The position numbers and the translations under genes were made by a program. 46,164 nucleotides of DNA from assembly GCA_944387495.1 (NCBI GenBank), contig CALXFD010000016.1:1-46164 (forward strand), read 5' to 3'. The notes beneath the pieces are model-generated. The model worked only from the letters and a program-made list of their open reading frames with translations, searched no databases and was not told the DNA's origin. Below are positions 16,220 to 25,137 of the stretch, piece after piece. The DNA comes from an uncultured Clostridia bacterium (GTDB taxonomy: Bacteria > Bacillota > Clostridia > TANB77 > CAG-508). The stretch's first letter is position 1. Each line of letters opens with the position of its first letter.

Positions 16220-19168
16220 ATGAATTTAAAAACAAAAGTAGGAACTAAAATTCTTGCACTATTATTATTAATTACATTATTATTAACCATATTACCAATA
16301 AATGCAATGATAGCTGCAAGCAAAATGACAATTTCACTTTCAAGTGTAAGTGGTAACAGAGGTAGTGAAGTAACAGTAAATGTAAATGTATCAAATAACC
16401 CAGGAGTTAGAGTACTAGGTGGAAAAGTTAGTTTTGATAGAACTAAATTAGAATATGTAAGTAGTGAAGTAAAATCAATAGAAAATTCTAAATACACAGA
16501 TTCTAGTTACAATGAATCAACAGGAAATATTACATTTTACTTAGCTGCAAATGATTCAACATCAGAACCAATGACAGCTAATGGAACAATTGCAACAATT
16601 AAATTTAAAATAAAAGATACAGCATCAGGAACAGCTAATATGAACATTTCAATGGATGATGTGACAATAAACAAGGGAGAATATTTAACAGACTATGTTG
16701 AACAAGGTGGAACAGTAACTGTAAAAGTACCTGTAACAGGTATTAGTTTAAACAAACAGGGATTAACACTAGAAAAAGGTAAAAGCGAAAAATTAGTAGC
16801 AACAGTTGCTCCAAGTGATGCAACAGATAAAACAGTAAATTGGTCATCAAGTAATTCAAGCATAGCAACAGTTGATAGCCAAGGAAATGTAACAGCAAAA
16901 GCAAAAGGTACAGCAGTAATATTTGCAAGAGCAGGAAATTATACTGCAACATGTAATATAACAGTTACACAACCAGTAGAAGGAATTACATTAAATAAAA
17001 CAACATTAGATTTAGAAAAAGGAAAAAGTGAAACTTTAATAGCAACAGTAATACCATCAAATGCAGATGGAGATAAAACTATAACTTGGTCAACAAATAA
17101 TCCAAATGTTGCAACAGTTGATAATGGAAAAGTTACAGGTGTAGGTAAAGGTAATGCAGTAATAACAGCAAAAGTAGGAGATAAAACAGCAACATGTAAA
17201 GTAACGGTTGGTGTGCCATTAAAATCAATATCACTTAATAAAACAAATTTAAGTTTAAATAAAGGAAATTCAGAAACTTTAACAATAACATATAATCCAG
17301 AAGATACAGATGCAGATAAAACAGCAACATGGACATCAAGCAATACTGGTGTAGCAACAGTAGTAAATGGAAAAATAACAGCAGTAGATGCTGGCGAAAC
17401 AACAATAACAGCAAAAGTAGGAGCTTGCACAGCAACATGTAAAGTAATAGTTAATATACCATTAAAATCAATATCAATTAAAAGCTCAACACAAATCCAA
17501 TATGGTCAAACAGAAAAATTAACAGTTACATATAATCCAGTAGACACAACAGATGATAAAACAGTAATATGGTCATCTAATAATGAAGAAATTGCACAAG
17601 TTACAACAGATGGAACAGTAAAAGCATTAAAAGTAGGAGAAGCAACAATAACAGCAAGAGTTGGAGATAAAACAGCAAATTGTGTAGTTACAGTATTACC
17701 AGTTCCATTAAATTCAATATCTATAAAAGAACAAAATATAGAAATAAATAAAGGTGGAACAAAAGATTTAACAGTTATATATAACCCAGAAAATACAACA
17801 GAAAACAAAACAGTAACTTGGAAAACAAGTGACGAAAAAGTTGTAAAAGTAGAAAATGGGAAAATAACAGCAATAGGAGCTGGAACAGCAACAATAACAG
17901 CAACAGTTGGGGATAAAACAGCTACAACACAAGTTAAAGTAAATGTACCATTACAAAGTATTACTCTAAATAAAACAGAATTAACAATAAATAAAGGTGA
18001 AACAGCTAATTTAGATATTATATACAACCCAATTGATACAACAGTAGAAAAAACAGAAGAATGGGTATCTAGTGATACAAGTGTAGTAACAGTAAATGAA
18101 TATGGCTTAATAACAGCAGTAGGAAGAGGAACAGCATATGTAAAAGCAAAAGTTGCAGGAAAAGAAACAACATGTAAAGTAACAGTAAATGTACCTTTAA
18201 CAGGAATTAATTTAAAAGAAAAAACAGAATTATTAAAAGGGCAAACAGAAAAATTAGTAGTAGAATATTTACCAGCAGATACAACAGATAGCAAAAATGT
18301 AACATGGAGTACAAATAACCCAGAAATTGCAGAAGTAGATGAAAATGGTGTAATTACAGCTAAAAAAGAAGGTACAGCTACAATAACAGCAAAAGTAGGT
18401 AATTATGAAAAGAATTGCGAAGTTACAGTAAAAGAAATAAAACTAGATTCAATAGAAATAAACATGACAGATTTTGAATTAGGATTAGGAAGAACACAAA
18501 TATTAAAAGTTTTATATAATCCAGAAAATACAACAGATGATACAAAAGTTATATGGAAATCTTCAAATGAAAATGTTGCAATAGTTGATGAAAACGGACT
18601 TGTTACAGCAAAAGGATTAGGAACAGCAACAATAACAGCAACAGTTGGAAATAAAACAGCACAAGTAGAAATAACAGTTACAGAAATTCCAGTAGAAGAA
18701 ATTATATTAAATGTAGAAAATTCAAAAGTAAATATTGGAGATAAAATAAACTTAAAAATATCAACTAACCCAAGTGATGCAACAAATGTAGATAATTTAA
18801 AAATCACATCATCTAATAATGAAGTAATTTATATAGATGAACAAGGAAATATAATTGCAAAAACAGCAGGAAAAGCAATAATAACAGTAGAAGCAGAAAA
18901 TGGTGTAAAAAGCCAAATAGAAATAGAAGTATTAGAACCAGAAATGGGAGATAATGAAGAAGAACAAAAACCAGAAGAAGGAGAAGATATAACACAAGAT
19001 AATGAAAATAAAGTAGAAAATTCTAATAATGAAAAAACAGAAAATGCAGAAAAAGAAGTTCAAAAAACAAATTCTCCACATACAGGTGATATAGCAGTAG
19101 AAGGTTTAGCAGTAATGCTTGTAATTTCACTTGCAGGAATAATAATTATAGTTAAAAGAACACATTAA
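16220..19168 (+). CDS. Wall-anchored cohesin protein with nine Ig-like (Big_2) repeats
   Basis: This is a 982-residue surface scaffold. After a signal peptide (to about residue 34) comes a cohesin-like domain (35-172), marked by GNRGSEVTVNVNVSNNPGVR and NPGVRVLGGKVSFDRTKLEY. Nine consecutive Big_2 Ig-like domains of about 80 residues follow (about 173-905), each ending near TATITAKVGDKTATCKV-type strands. Then there is an acidic linker and a sorting signal SPHTG (952-956), a hydrophobic helix and a short basic tail. The motif fits the (S/P)PxTG signal known for class B sortase of Clostridioides difficile, and a class B sortase lies at 23067. The repeats would act as a rod holding the cohesin out from the wall. 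It starts 28 bases after the first dockerin gene, behind TAGGAGGA, so it is in the same operon. Confidence 0.9.
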   Translation: MNLKTKVGTKILALLLLITLLLTILPINAMIAASKMTISLSSVSGNRGSEVTVNVNVSNNPGVRVLGGKVSFDRTKLEYVSSEVKSIENSKYTDSSYNESTGNITFYLAANDSTSEPMTANGTIATIKFKIKDTASGTANMNISMDDVTINKGEYLTDYVEQGGTVTVKVPVTGISLNKQGLTLEKGKSEKLVATVAPSDATDKTVNWSSSNSSIATVDSQGNVTAKAKGTAVIFARAGNYTATCNITVTQPVEGITLNKTTLDLEKGKSETLIATVIPSNADGDKTITWSTNNPNVATVDNGKVTGVGKGNAVITAKVGDKTATCKVTVGVPLKSISLNKTNLSLNKGNSETLTITYNPEDTDADKTATWTSSNTGVATVVNGKITAVDAGETTITAKVGACTATCKVIVNIPLKSISIKSSTQIQYGQTEKLTVTYNPVDTTDDKTVIWSSNNEEIAQVTTDGTVKALKVGEATITARVGDKTANCVVTVLPVPLNSISIKEQNIEINKGGTKDLTVIYNPENTTENKTVTWKTSDEKVVKVENGKITAIGAGTATITATVGDKTATTQVKVNVPLQSITLNKTELTINKGETANLDIIYNPIDTTVEKTEEWVSSDTSVVTVNEYGLITAVGRGTAYVKAKVAGKETTCKVTVNVPLTGINLKEKTELLKGQTEKLVVEYLPADTTDSKNVTWSTNNPEIAEVDENGVITAKKEGTATITAKVGNYEKNCEVTVKEIKLDSIEINMTDFELGLGRTQILKVLYNPENTTDDTKVIWKSSNENVAIVDENGLVTAKGLGTATITATVGNKTAQVEITVTEIPVEEIILNVENSKVNIGDKINLKISTNPSDATNVDNLKITSSNNEVIYIDEQGNIIAKTAGKAIITVEAENGVKSQIEIEVLEPEMGDNEEEQKPEEGEDITQDNENKVENSNNEKTENAEKEVQKTNSPHTGDIAVEGLAVMLVISLAGIIIIVKRTH

Positions 19169-19188
19169 TTGAAGGGAGTGCCTATAAT

Positions 19189-19320
19189 ATGTTTGATTAT
19201 GTATATATATATAATAAATCTGCATATGTAGGTACTTTTTTACCTTATAAAGAAATCGTAATATGTTACAAATGTGATATTAACATTCAACTTAAAAAAT
19301 TGAATGTTAGGAAAGTTTAA
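19189..19320 (+). CDS. Possible 43-residue small protein
   Basis: An ATG ten bases after GAAGGGAG opens a 43-codon frame beginning MFDYVYIYNKSAYVG and ending LKKLNVRKV. It has two Cys in CYKC and no membrane helix or signal. It sits between the cohesin-repeat gene and the CAP/dockerin gene in an otherwise tight operon. Its last third contains a 9-bp hairpin (AACATTCAA 19282-19290 with TTGAATGTT 19300-19308). It could be a real small protein or a translated leader controlling the next gene. I do not recognise it. Confidence 0.4.
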   Translation: MFDYVYIYNKSAYVGTFLPYKEIVICYKCDINIQLKKLNVRKV

Positions 19321-19348
19321 CTAAAAAAAGAAGGGAATGATATTAAAA

Positions 19349-22105
19349 ATGAATAAAATAAGAAAAATAGTATCAACATTGCTTTTAACAAGTTTTATAA
19401 TACCTACTATATCAGTAAATGCAACAGAAAATAAAGAAACCAATAATCTAATAACAAATATTTCTGCAAATTCAGAAGAAAAATATAGTATTACAGAATT
19501 AAACAAAGAAAAAGAAGTAGTATATTTACAAGATGTTTTAGAAGAAGATATAAAAAATTCTGAAAATATTAATGAAGAAGAATTAGAAAAAGAGAATAAG
19601 AAAACAACATTATCAAATATACAAACAATGTCAGCCCAAAGCACTTCTGAAAGATATAGTACACCTACTGGAAGGGAAGCAATTATTTATGGAGATGACA
19701 AATATGATTACTATGTTGTAAGTAGTTCATCAAGTAGAAATCAAACTTTTACAATTACAAGAAGTGACATAAATGGGAAGAATACAGAAATACTATACCA
19801 ATCAGGAGATAACTGTGAATATTTAGCTCAATATGTAAGAAAAAACATTATATATGTTGAATATATCCCAGATTATGTATTTGCTGACGGTTCAGATGTA
19901 GATACAAAAGTTAGAGTTTTAGCATATAATGTAGATACAGGAGAAGCAAGAGATTTTGGAACATTTGAAAATGTGTTAACAAATACTTATGATATGTATA
20001 AATCTTTTGCAGTAGATAGTCAAGAGAGAATGTATTTTGTATCTAATTATAAAGATGTAAAAGTATTTGAAAAAACAGGAGAGCAAATATATAGTTTTGA
20101 ACCAAAGGTTGAAGGGGATTTTGAAATAATAATAAATGGAATATCTCCAAATGACAAAGCACTATTCTTTTCAACAACAACAAATATTAACACATATTAT
20201 AGATATTGTGAGCGTGAAGGAATACAAAAATTAAATAATGGAAAATTTGTTAATGAAACTGGATATACTGTGTTTTCACATCAACTTGGACAATCAGTAG
20301 TACAAGACCCTGTATGGGAATTTATAGATGAAGAAGGAAGATATGCTATAAATCAATATGGAGTTGTAGCAGAGTTTAATTATGATGCAGATAGTACAAT
20401 GGGAGTAGAATACACAGAAAAGCTAAATTTGATGAGAGAATTAGGAGATTATGTATATTCTGCACCACTTAAACCAGTTTATGAAATAGAAGGAGAGCAG
20501 ATTTATATACCAGGCAATAATAATATAATATTTGTTATAGACAAAAACTTTGAAAAAGTAGCAAGAATTGATTTAGGAATTGGAACAAATGAAAATGATG
20601 ATAGAATATATAGAATTAGATATATAAATAATAATTTTTATGCAAGATATCATAGTGAAGAGGATAATAGAAACTATTTGATTAAAGTTGAAAATGTAAG
20701 TGAACAAACAGAAGAATTTAAAAATATTGTATATAATAAACATGTTACACAAACACGTACAAAAGAAGAAATAAAAGAAAAATATGATAGTACAGTATCA
20801 TATGATTATTCTAATTCAATATATAAAATGGAGCCATCAACAGTTGCACCATATAAAGAAGGAGAATTAGAACAAGGTGTTATAGACGACACATTAAATA
20901 GATTAAACTTTTATAGATGGATGTATGGTGTTAGTGAAGTAACCCTAAACACAGACAAAGTAGCAAGAAATCAAAAAGGAGCAGTATTATTAAAAGCACT
21001 TGACCAATTAACACATTATCCAACACAACCAGATGATATGGATGATAGTTTTTATGAGGAAGCATATGATGGATGTAATATTAAATATGGAGAAGAAGAT
21101 GATACATATTCAGGAAACTGTTCATATGGAGATAGAACTTTATATGAAGCAATAGATGGATATATTTCAGACTTAAACAATGTAACAATAAATGGTGGAG
21201 CAGTAGGACATAGAATGAGTTTATTAGACCCAAAAGCTAAACAAACGAGTTATGGACAATGTGATGAATATTCTACATTATCAATGTATTATAGCCCAAG
21301 TGGAAACGACCCAGAAATGACAGAAGATTTTTATGCATATCCATCAGCAGGATATTTTCCATTAGAACAATTTTATACAAATGAATATTGGTCACTATAT
21401 GTTACAGAAGATTTAGTAACAACACCAGATTTTAAAATAGAATTAACATATAAAGATAAAAAATACTTAGTAGATAGTTTCCGTGTTGAAAGTGGTTATC
21501 CAGCAATAAGTTTTAAATTACCAGAAGAACTAAAAACTGAATTAGGCGGAAATGGTAAAAAAATGCCAGCAGGGGAAATAGAAGTATATATTACAGGATT
21601 TGATAATGGAAAAGGAGACCATATTACATATAATTATGCAGTTAATTTCTTTTCTGTTGATAAAATGCTAAAAGGAATAGACTTTGCACAAGAACAAGTA
21701 ACAATAACAAAAGGTGCTACACAAAAATTAGAGCTTAAACTAAACCCAGTAGATGCAATAATAGGAGAAGAAGCAAAATGGACAAGTTCAAATTCAAGCA
21801 TAGTAGATGTTGCACAAGATGGAACAATAACAGCAAAAGAACCAGGAAAAGCTACAATAACAGTAGAATTAGAAGGATTTAAAGCTACATGTGAAATAAC
21901 AGTAAATAACTATAAAAAAGGAGATTTAGATAGAAGTGGAAAAGTAACAGCAACAGATGGATTTTTAGCATATGACATATTTGTAAATGAAACAGAAGTA
22001 ACAAGTGAAGATTTAGCAATAGGAGATATTGACGGAAATAATAAGATAACAGCAACAGATGCTTTTGAAATATATGATTCATTTGTAAACGAAACAGAAT
22101 TATAA
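19349..22105 (+). CDS. Dockerin protein with CAP (SCP/PR1) domain
   Basis: This is a 918-residue secreted protein. The signal peptide (about residues 1-26, MNKIRKIVSTLLLTSF) is followed by an unrecognised Glu/Asn-rich stretch and a repeat region rich in Tyr and Asp that resembles beta-propeller sequence (about 60-470). A CAP-type domain (about 505-690) contains NRLNFYRWMYGVSEV, LLKALDQLTHYP and GGAVGHRMSLLDP. A Big_2 Ig domain follows (about 770-850), and the last 60 residues are a type I dockerin (GDLDRSGKVTATDGF, GDIDGNNKITATDAF), nearly identical to that of the gene at 13960. I prefer ATG 19349 to ATG 19337, because the latter lies only one base after the AAGGG ribosome site. CAP domains occur in many secreted proteins; the activity here is unknown. 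Confidence 0.86.
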   Translation: MNKIRKIVSTLLLTSFIIPTISVNATENKETNNLITNISANSEEKYSITELNKEKEVVYLQDVLEEDIKNSENINEEELEKENKKTTLSNIQTMSAQSTSERYSTPTGREAIIYGDDKYDYYVVSSSSSRNQTFTITRSDINGKNTEILYQSGDNCEYLAQYVRKNIIYVEYIPDYVFADGSDVDTKVRVLAYNVDTGEARDFGTFENVLTNTYDMYKSFAVDSQERMYFVSNYKDVKVFEKTGEQIYSFEPKVEGDFEIIINGISPNDKALFFSTTTNINTYYRYCEREGIQKLNNGKFVNETGYTVFSHQLGQSVVQDPVWEFIDEEGRYAINQYGVVAEFNYDADSTMGVEYTEKLNLMRELGDYVYSAPLKPVYEIEGEQIYIPGNNNIIFVIDKNFEKVARIDLGIGTNENDDRIYRIRYINNNFYARYHSEEDNRNYLIKVENVSEQTEEFKNIVYNKHVTQTRTKEEIKEKYDSTVSYDYSNSIYKMEPSTVAPYKEGELEQGVIDDTLNRLNFYRWMYGVSEVTLNTDKVARNQKGAVLLKALDQLTHYPTQPDDMDDSFYEEAYDGCNIKYGEEDDTYSGNCSYGDRTLYEAIDGYISDLNNVTINGGAVGHRMSLLDPKAKQTSYGQCDEYSTLSMYYSPSGNDPEMTEDFYAYPSAGYFPLEQFYTNEYWSLYVTEDLVTTPDFKIELTYKDKKYLVDSFRVESGYPAISFKLPEELKTELGGNGKKMPAGEIEVYITGFDNGKGDHITYNYAVNFFSVDKMLKGIDFAQEQVTITKGATQKLELKLNPVDAIIGEEAKWTSSNSSIVDVAQDGTITAKEPGKATITVELEGFKATCEITVNNYKKGDLDRSGKVTATDGFLAYDIFVNETEVTSEDLAIGDIDGNNKITATDAFEIYDSFVNETEL

Positions 22106-22233
22106 ATTTCTAAAAGGACTATAAATATTATGAGTAAAAATGCCAAAAGTATATTGTAGAAAAATCAAAACAATAAAAAGGCGAAAAGCAAACTGTAAAA
22201 CAGAGTTAATAAAAAAGATATGGTGGAGAGATT

Positions 22234-23067
22234 ATGGTGAATAGTTTAATTAATAAAAAAAGAATAAAATTAATAGTATATATAGTAATAAGCATATTTA
22301 TGCTTATTACTATAATACCAATAAAAACATATGCACAAGACAAAATGGTAATAGAACTACAAGGTGCGAACGGAAAACCAGGAGACGAAATAACAGTAAA
22401 CTTAAAACTTAGTAACAATCCAGGTGTTAGAATATTAGGAGGAAAAATATCATTTGATAGAACAAAATTAGAATATGCAAGTTGTGAACTAAAAGGACTT
22501 GAAAAAGCTAAAAATAAAGATATACAATATAATGATAAATCAGGAAATATTGTATTTTATGCAACAGCAGAAAGAGCAGATGCAGAAACAATTAATGATA
22601 ATGACACAATAGCAGAAATAAAATTAAAAATAAAAAATGATGCAACAGGAACAGCAGAAGTAAAAATAAATATGGAAGATGTAGCAATAGGCATAAATCA
22701 AGCAATCACTGATTACGAACAAAAAAATGCAACAATAACAATAGAAGGAACAGCACAAACACAAGGAAATACACAAAACAATAGTGAACAGACAAATAAT
22801 GAACAAAATTCTCAAAATGGAAATTCACAAAACGGTGAACAAAATGGGGAAAACAGTGAGGAAAATGGTGAGAACTCAAATCAAAATAATGAAAATAATG
22901 TAGATAGCGAAAATAACGAAGATGAAAATAATAAAGAACAAGAAAACAAAGAAGAAAAACAATCACCAACAACAGGAGATATAGCAGTTGGAATATTAAT
23001 TGTATTAGTAATTATTTCTGCAATTGGTATTACTATAATATTAATAAAAAGGAAGAAGAAAAAATAA
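22234..23067 (+). CDS. Wall-anchored single-cohesin protein
   Basis: A 277-residue surface protein with a signal peptide or membrane helix (residues 10-33) and one cohesin-like domain (about 36-170), whose NPGVRILGGKISFDRTKLEY stretch almost copies the cohesin at 16220. A low-complexity Asn/Glu/Gln linker follows (about 172-240), then the sorting signal SPTTG (244-248, followed by DIAVG), a hydrophobic helix and a KRKKKK tail. It shares the SPxTGDIAV pattern with the 982-residue scaffold, so both are probably attached by the class B sortase whose start codon overlaps this gene's stop (TAATG). It could be a short wall anchor for the same dockerin proteins. GGTGGAGAG precedes the ATG. Confidence 0.88.
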   Translation: MVNSLINKKRIKLIVYIVISIFMLITIIPIKTYAQDKMVIELQGANGKPGDEITVNLKLSNNPGVRILGGKISFDRTKLEYASCELKGLEKAKNKDIQYNDKSGNIVFYATAERADAETINDNDTIAEIKLKIKNDATGTAEVKINMEDVAIGINQAITDYEQKNATITIEGTAQTQGNTQNNSEQTNNEQNSQNGNSQNGEQNGENSEENGENSNQNNENNVDSENNEDENNKEQENKEEKQSPTTGDIAVGILIVLVIISAIGITIILIKRKKKK

Positions 23068-23882
23068 TGAAAGCAAAACACTCAAAAAAACACTACTCTA
23101 AAAAGAATATAAAAAATAAAAAGGAAAAAAATAGAGCAAATTTAACATTATTTCAAAAAATATTGTTAATTATATTTATTATAGTTTTTTGTTATTCAAC
23201 ATTTACCTTAATAAATTGGTATATAAGAACTATAAAAACAGATAATAAATATAAAGAATTAGCAAAACAAGTAATAATACAAAATGAAGAACAAGAAGCA
23301 GATGAAAATAAAAATAAAGAAAAAGTAATTAATTTTGAAGAGCTAAAAAAAATAAATGAAGATATTATAGGTTGGATAAAAATAGATAATACAACAATAA
23401 ATTATCCAATAGTAAAAACAACAGACAATGAATTCTACCTAAAAAAGGATATATATAAACAATATGACCAATGCGGTTCAATTTTTATGGACTACAAAAA
23501 TAATAAAGATTTTACAGATAAAAACAATGTATTATATGGTCATCACATAAAAAGTGGGATAATGTTTGCAGATTTACTTAAAATTTATAACAATGAATTA
23601 GGCAAAGATGTAAATATTTATGTTTATACCCCAACAATGGAAAGAAAATATAAAGTATTTTCAAGCTATAAATCTGAACCAGAAGATTATGCTATAAATA
23701 CATCTATTACAGAAAATGAATATAATGAATTTATAAATGAACTAAAAAATAGAAGTCAAACAGATTATGGAATTAGCCCAAATGAAAGTAGCCAAATTTT
23801 AACTCTATCTACATGTGATAATACAGGAAAGAAGAGGATTTTGGTGCATGCTAAATTAGATGAAATTTATAGCTTTAAATAG
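23067..23882 (+). CDS. Class B sortase
   Basis: The 271-residue protein has a very basic cytoplasmic N-terminus, a membrane helix (about 30-48) and a class B sortase domain. Characteristic stretches are NEDIIGWIKIDNTTINYPIV, GSIFMDYKN and NVLYGHHIKSGIMFADL. Catalytic residues are His159 (YGHH), Cys250 (LSTCDN) and Arg257 (KKRILVHA). Its ATG overlaps the TAA of the SPTTG cohesin gene by one base, indicating translational coupling and a dedicated enzyme-substrate pair. The last codons lie inside the outermost arm of palindromic element A, which starts at 23873, so the element was inserted at or has rebuilt the gene's end. Confidence 0.92.
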   Translation: MKAKHSKKHYSKKNIKNKKEKNRANLTLFQKILLIIFIIVFCYSTFTLINWYIRTIKTDNKYKELAKQVIIQNEEQEADENKNKEKVINFEELKKINEDIIGWIKIDNTTINYPIVKTTDNEFYLKKDIYKQYDQCGSIFMDYKNNKDFTDKNNVLYGHHIKSGIMFADLLKIYNNELGKDVNIYVYTPTMERKYKVFSSYKSEPEDYAINTSITENEYNEFINELKNRSQTDYGISPNESSQILTLSTCDNTGKKRILVHAKLDEIYSFK

Positions 23883-24326
23883 TGTCGCATTGGGGACGTT
23901 TCATTTTGGACATTTTTGACCATTTGGGGACAGATATGACCTTTGGGGACGTGTCAAATCGTTCCACCTTGTGATAAAAAAGCTTGAACTGTGACCGCGA
24001 GCATATATATTATATTTTTTATTTTCTCTTGGTCACTGCCATTCGAAAAGAATTAGTAAGACTTTCTTATGAGCCTCTTTCACTCAGACCCCCTACACTA
24101 GCGTTTCGGGTACCGTGAACGTTCCTCATGCGAAAGTCTAACTAATTCTATTTCTCATTTTGTTCCAGGCGAGAAAGTAAAAAATATAATATATATGCTC
24201 GCGGTCACAGTTCAAGCTTTTTTATCACAAGGTGGAACGATTTGACACGTCCCCAAAGGTCATATCTGTCCCCAAATGGTCAAAAATGTCCAAAATGAAA
24301 CGTCCCTATTGCGACACTATTTAAAG
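23873..24326. repeat. Giant palindromic element A (156-bp arms, 142-nt core)
   Basis: Arms 23873-24028 and 24171-24326 are inverted copies with only three mismatches in 156 bases. The core (24029-24170) starts TTGGTCACTG and contains CACTCAGACCCCCT and CGGGTACCGTGAACG. It can itself fold: GAATTAGT plus AGACTTTC pair with GAAAGTCT and ACTAATTC. The arms carry repeated GGGGACG/CGTCCCC-type motifs, reminiscent of ends associated with REP-type tyrosine transposases (recalled, not searched). No transposase is present. TTTAAA occurs at both outer ends and, being palindromic, could be arm or target duplication. Element B at 29870 shares the core. Confidence 0.9.
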
Positions 24327-24343
24327 AAAATCTATAAAAACAG

Positions 24344-24372
24344 TTGATATTTTTACATTTTTAATATAAAAT
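24344..24372 (+). promoter_or_regulatory. Promoter of the HD-domain gene and secDF
   Basis: TTGATA (24344-24349), a 17-bp spacer and TAAAAT (24367-24372) lie 35 bases before the HD gene, just outside element A. Confidence 0.7.
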
Positions 24373-24406
24373 CATAAAGAGTAAATTTGCTTAAAGGAGG
24401 AACAAG

Positions 24407-25067
24407 ATGGTAACTTTGGAAGACGTAAGAAAAAATGAGGAAGTAGAAGCCTTAATAAAAGGTGCTCAAAAACAATTAGATGGGCTTCGGCTATACAGAA
24501 CATAGCCATAGGCATATTTCAATTGTTTCGAAAAGAGCAGGAGATATTTTAGAAAAACTAGGTTATCCAGAAAGAACAGTTGAACTAGCAAGAATTGCTG
24601 GGTATATGCATGATATTGGAAATTGTGTAAACAGAGTAGACCATGCTCATAGTGGAGCAATCATTGCATATAACATTTTAAAAGACATGGGAATGCCAGT
24701 AGATGAAAGAACTGAAATAATGATGGCAATAGGTAATCATGATGAAAAAACAGGAACAGCTGTAAGTGATATATCAGCAGCTATAATTTTAGCAGATAAG
24801 TCAGATGTACATAGGGATAGGGTAACAAATAGAAATTTATCGACTTTTGATATACATGATAGAGTAAATTATGCTGTAACAAATGCTGAACTGAATTTAG
24901 ATGCTGAAAGTAGAAAAGTAATTTTAAATTTGAATATAGATACTAAATTGTGTCCTGTGTTAGATTATTTTGAAATATTTATGGATAGAACTATGATGAG
25001 TAAATATGCAGCTAAATATTTAAAAATATGGTTTGAATTAGTAATAAATGGGACAAAATTATTATAA
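24407..25067 (+). CDS. HD-domain phosphohydrolase-like protein, needs a +1 frameshift
   Basis: Translation from ATG 24407 (7 bases after AAAGGAGG) gives MVTLEDVRKNEEVEALI and ends at TAG 24503 after 32 codons. The rest of the family sequence continues in the +1 frame from GGC 24489: GYTEHSHRH, then the metal-binding AGYMHDIGN and IGNHDEKTG, LADKSDVHRDRV and FELVINGTKLL at the end. Joined at CTT-CGG-C (24485-24491), the product would be about 219 residues, the normal length for this clostridial HD family, which usually reads LGYTEHG at this point. The one extra base is the C of an in-frame CGG. This is either a programmed +1 shift, a recent mutation or a sequence error. The substrate is unknown; HD proteins usually hydrolyse phosphate esters. 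Confidence 0.8.
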
Positions 25068-25137
25068 AAATAATAAAAATGGTTTATAGGTAAGACCATA
25101 AAAACCTAAATATATATACAAGGAATGAGATTTAGAA

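Noticed and set aside
16740..18940. Regular repeats of about 240 bp that might suggest a CRISPR-like or satellite array
   Set aside because: They are nine in-frame Big_2 Ig-like domains of one protein, diverged at the DNA level.
22130..22159. Nine-codon frame (ATG AGT AAA to TAG) between the CAP/dockerin and cohesin genes
   Set aside because: It is too short and lacks a convincing ribosome site, so it is probably chance.
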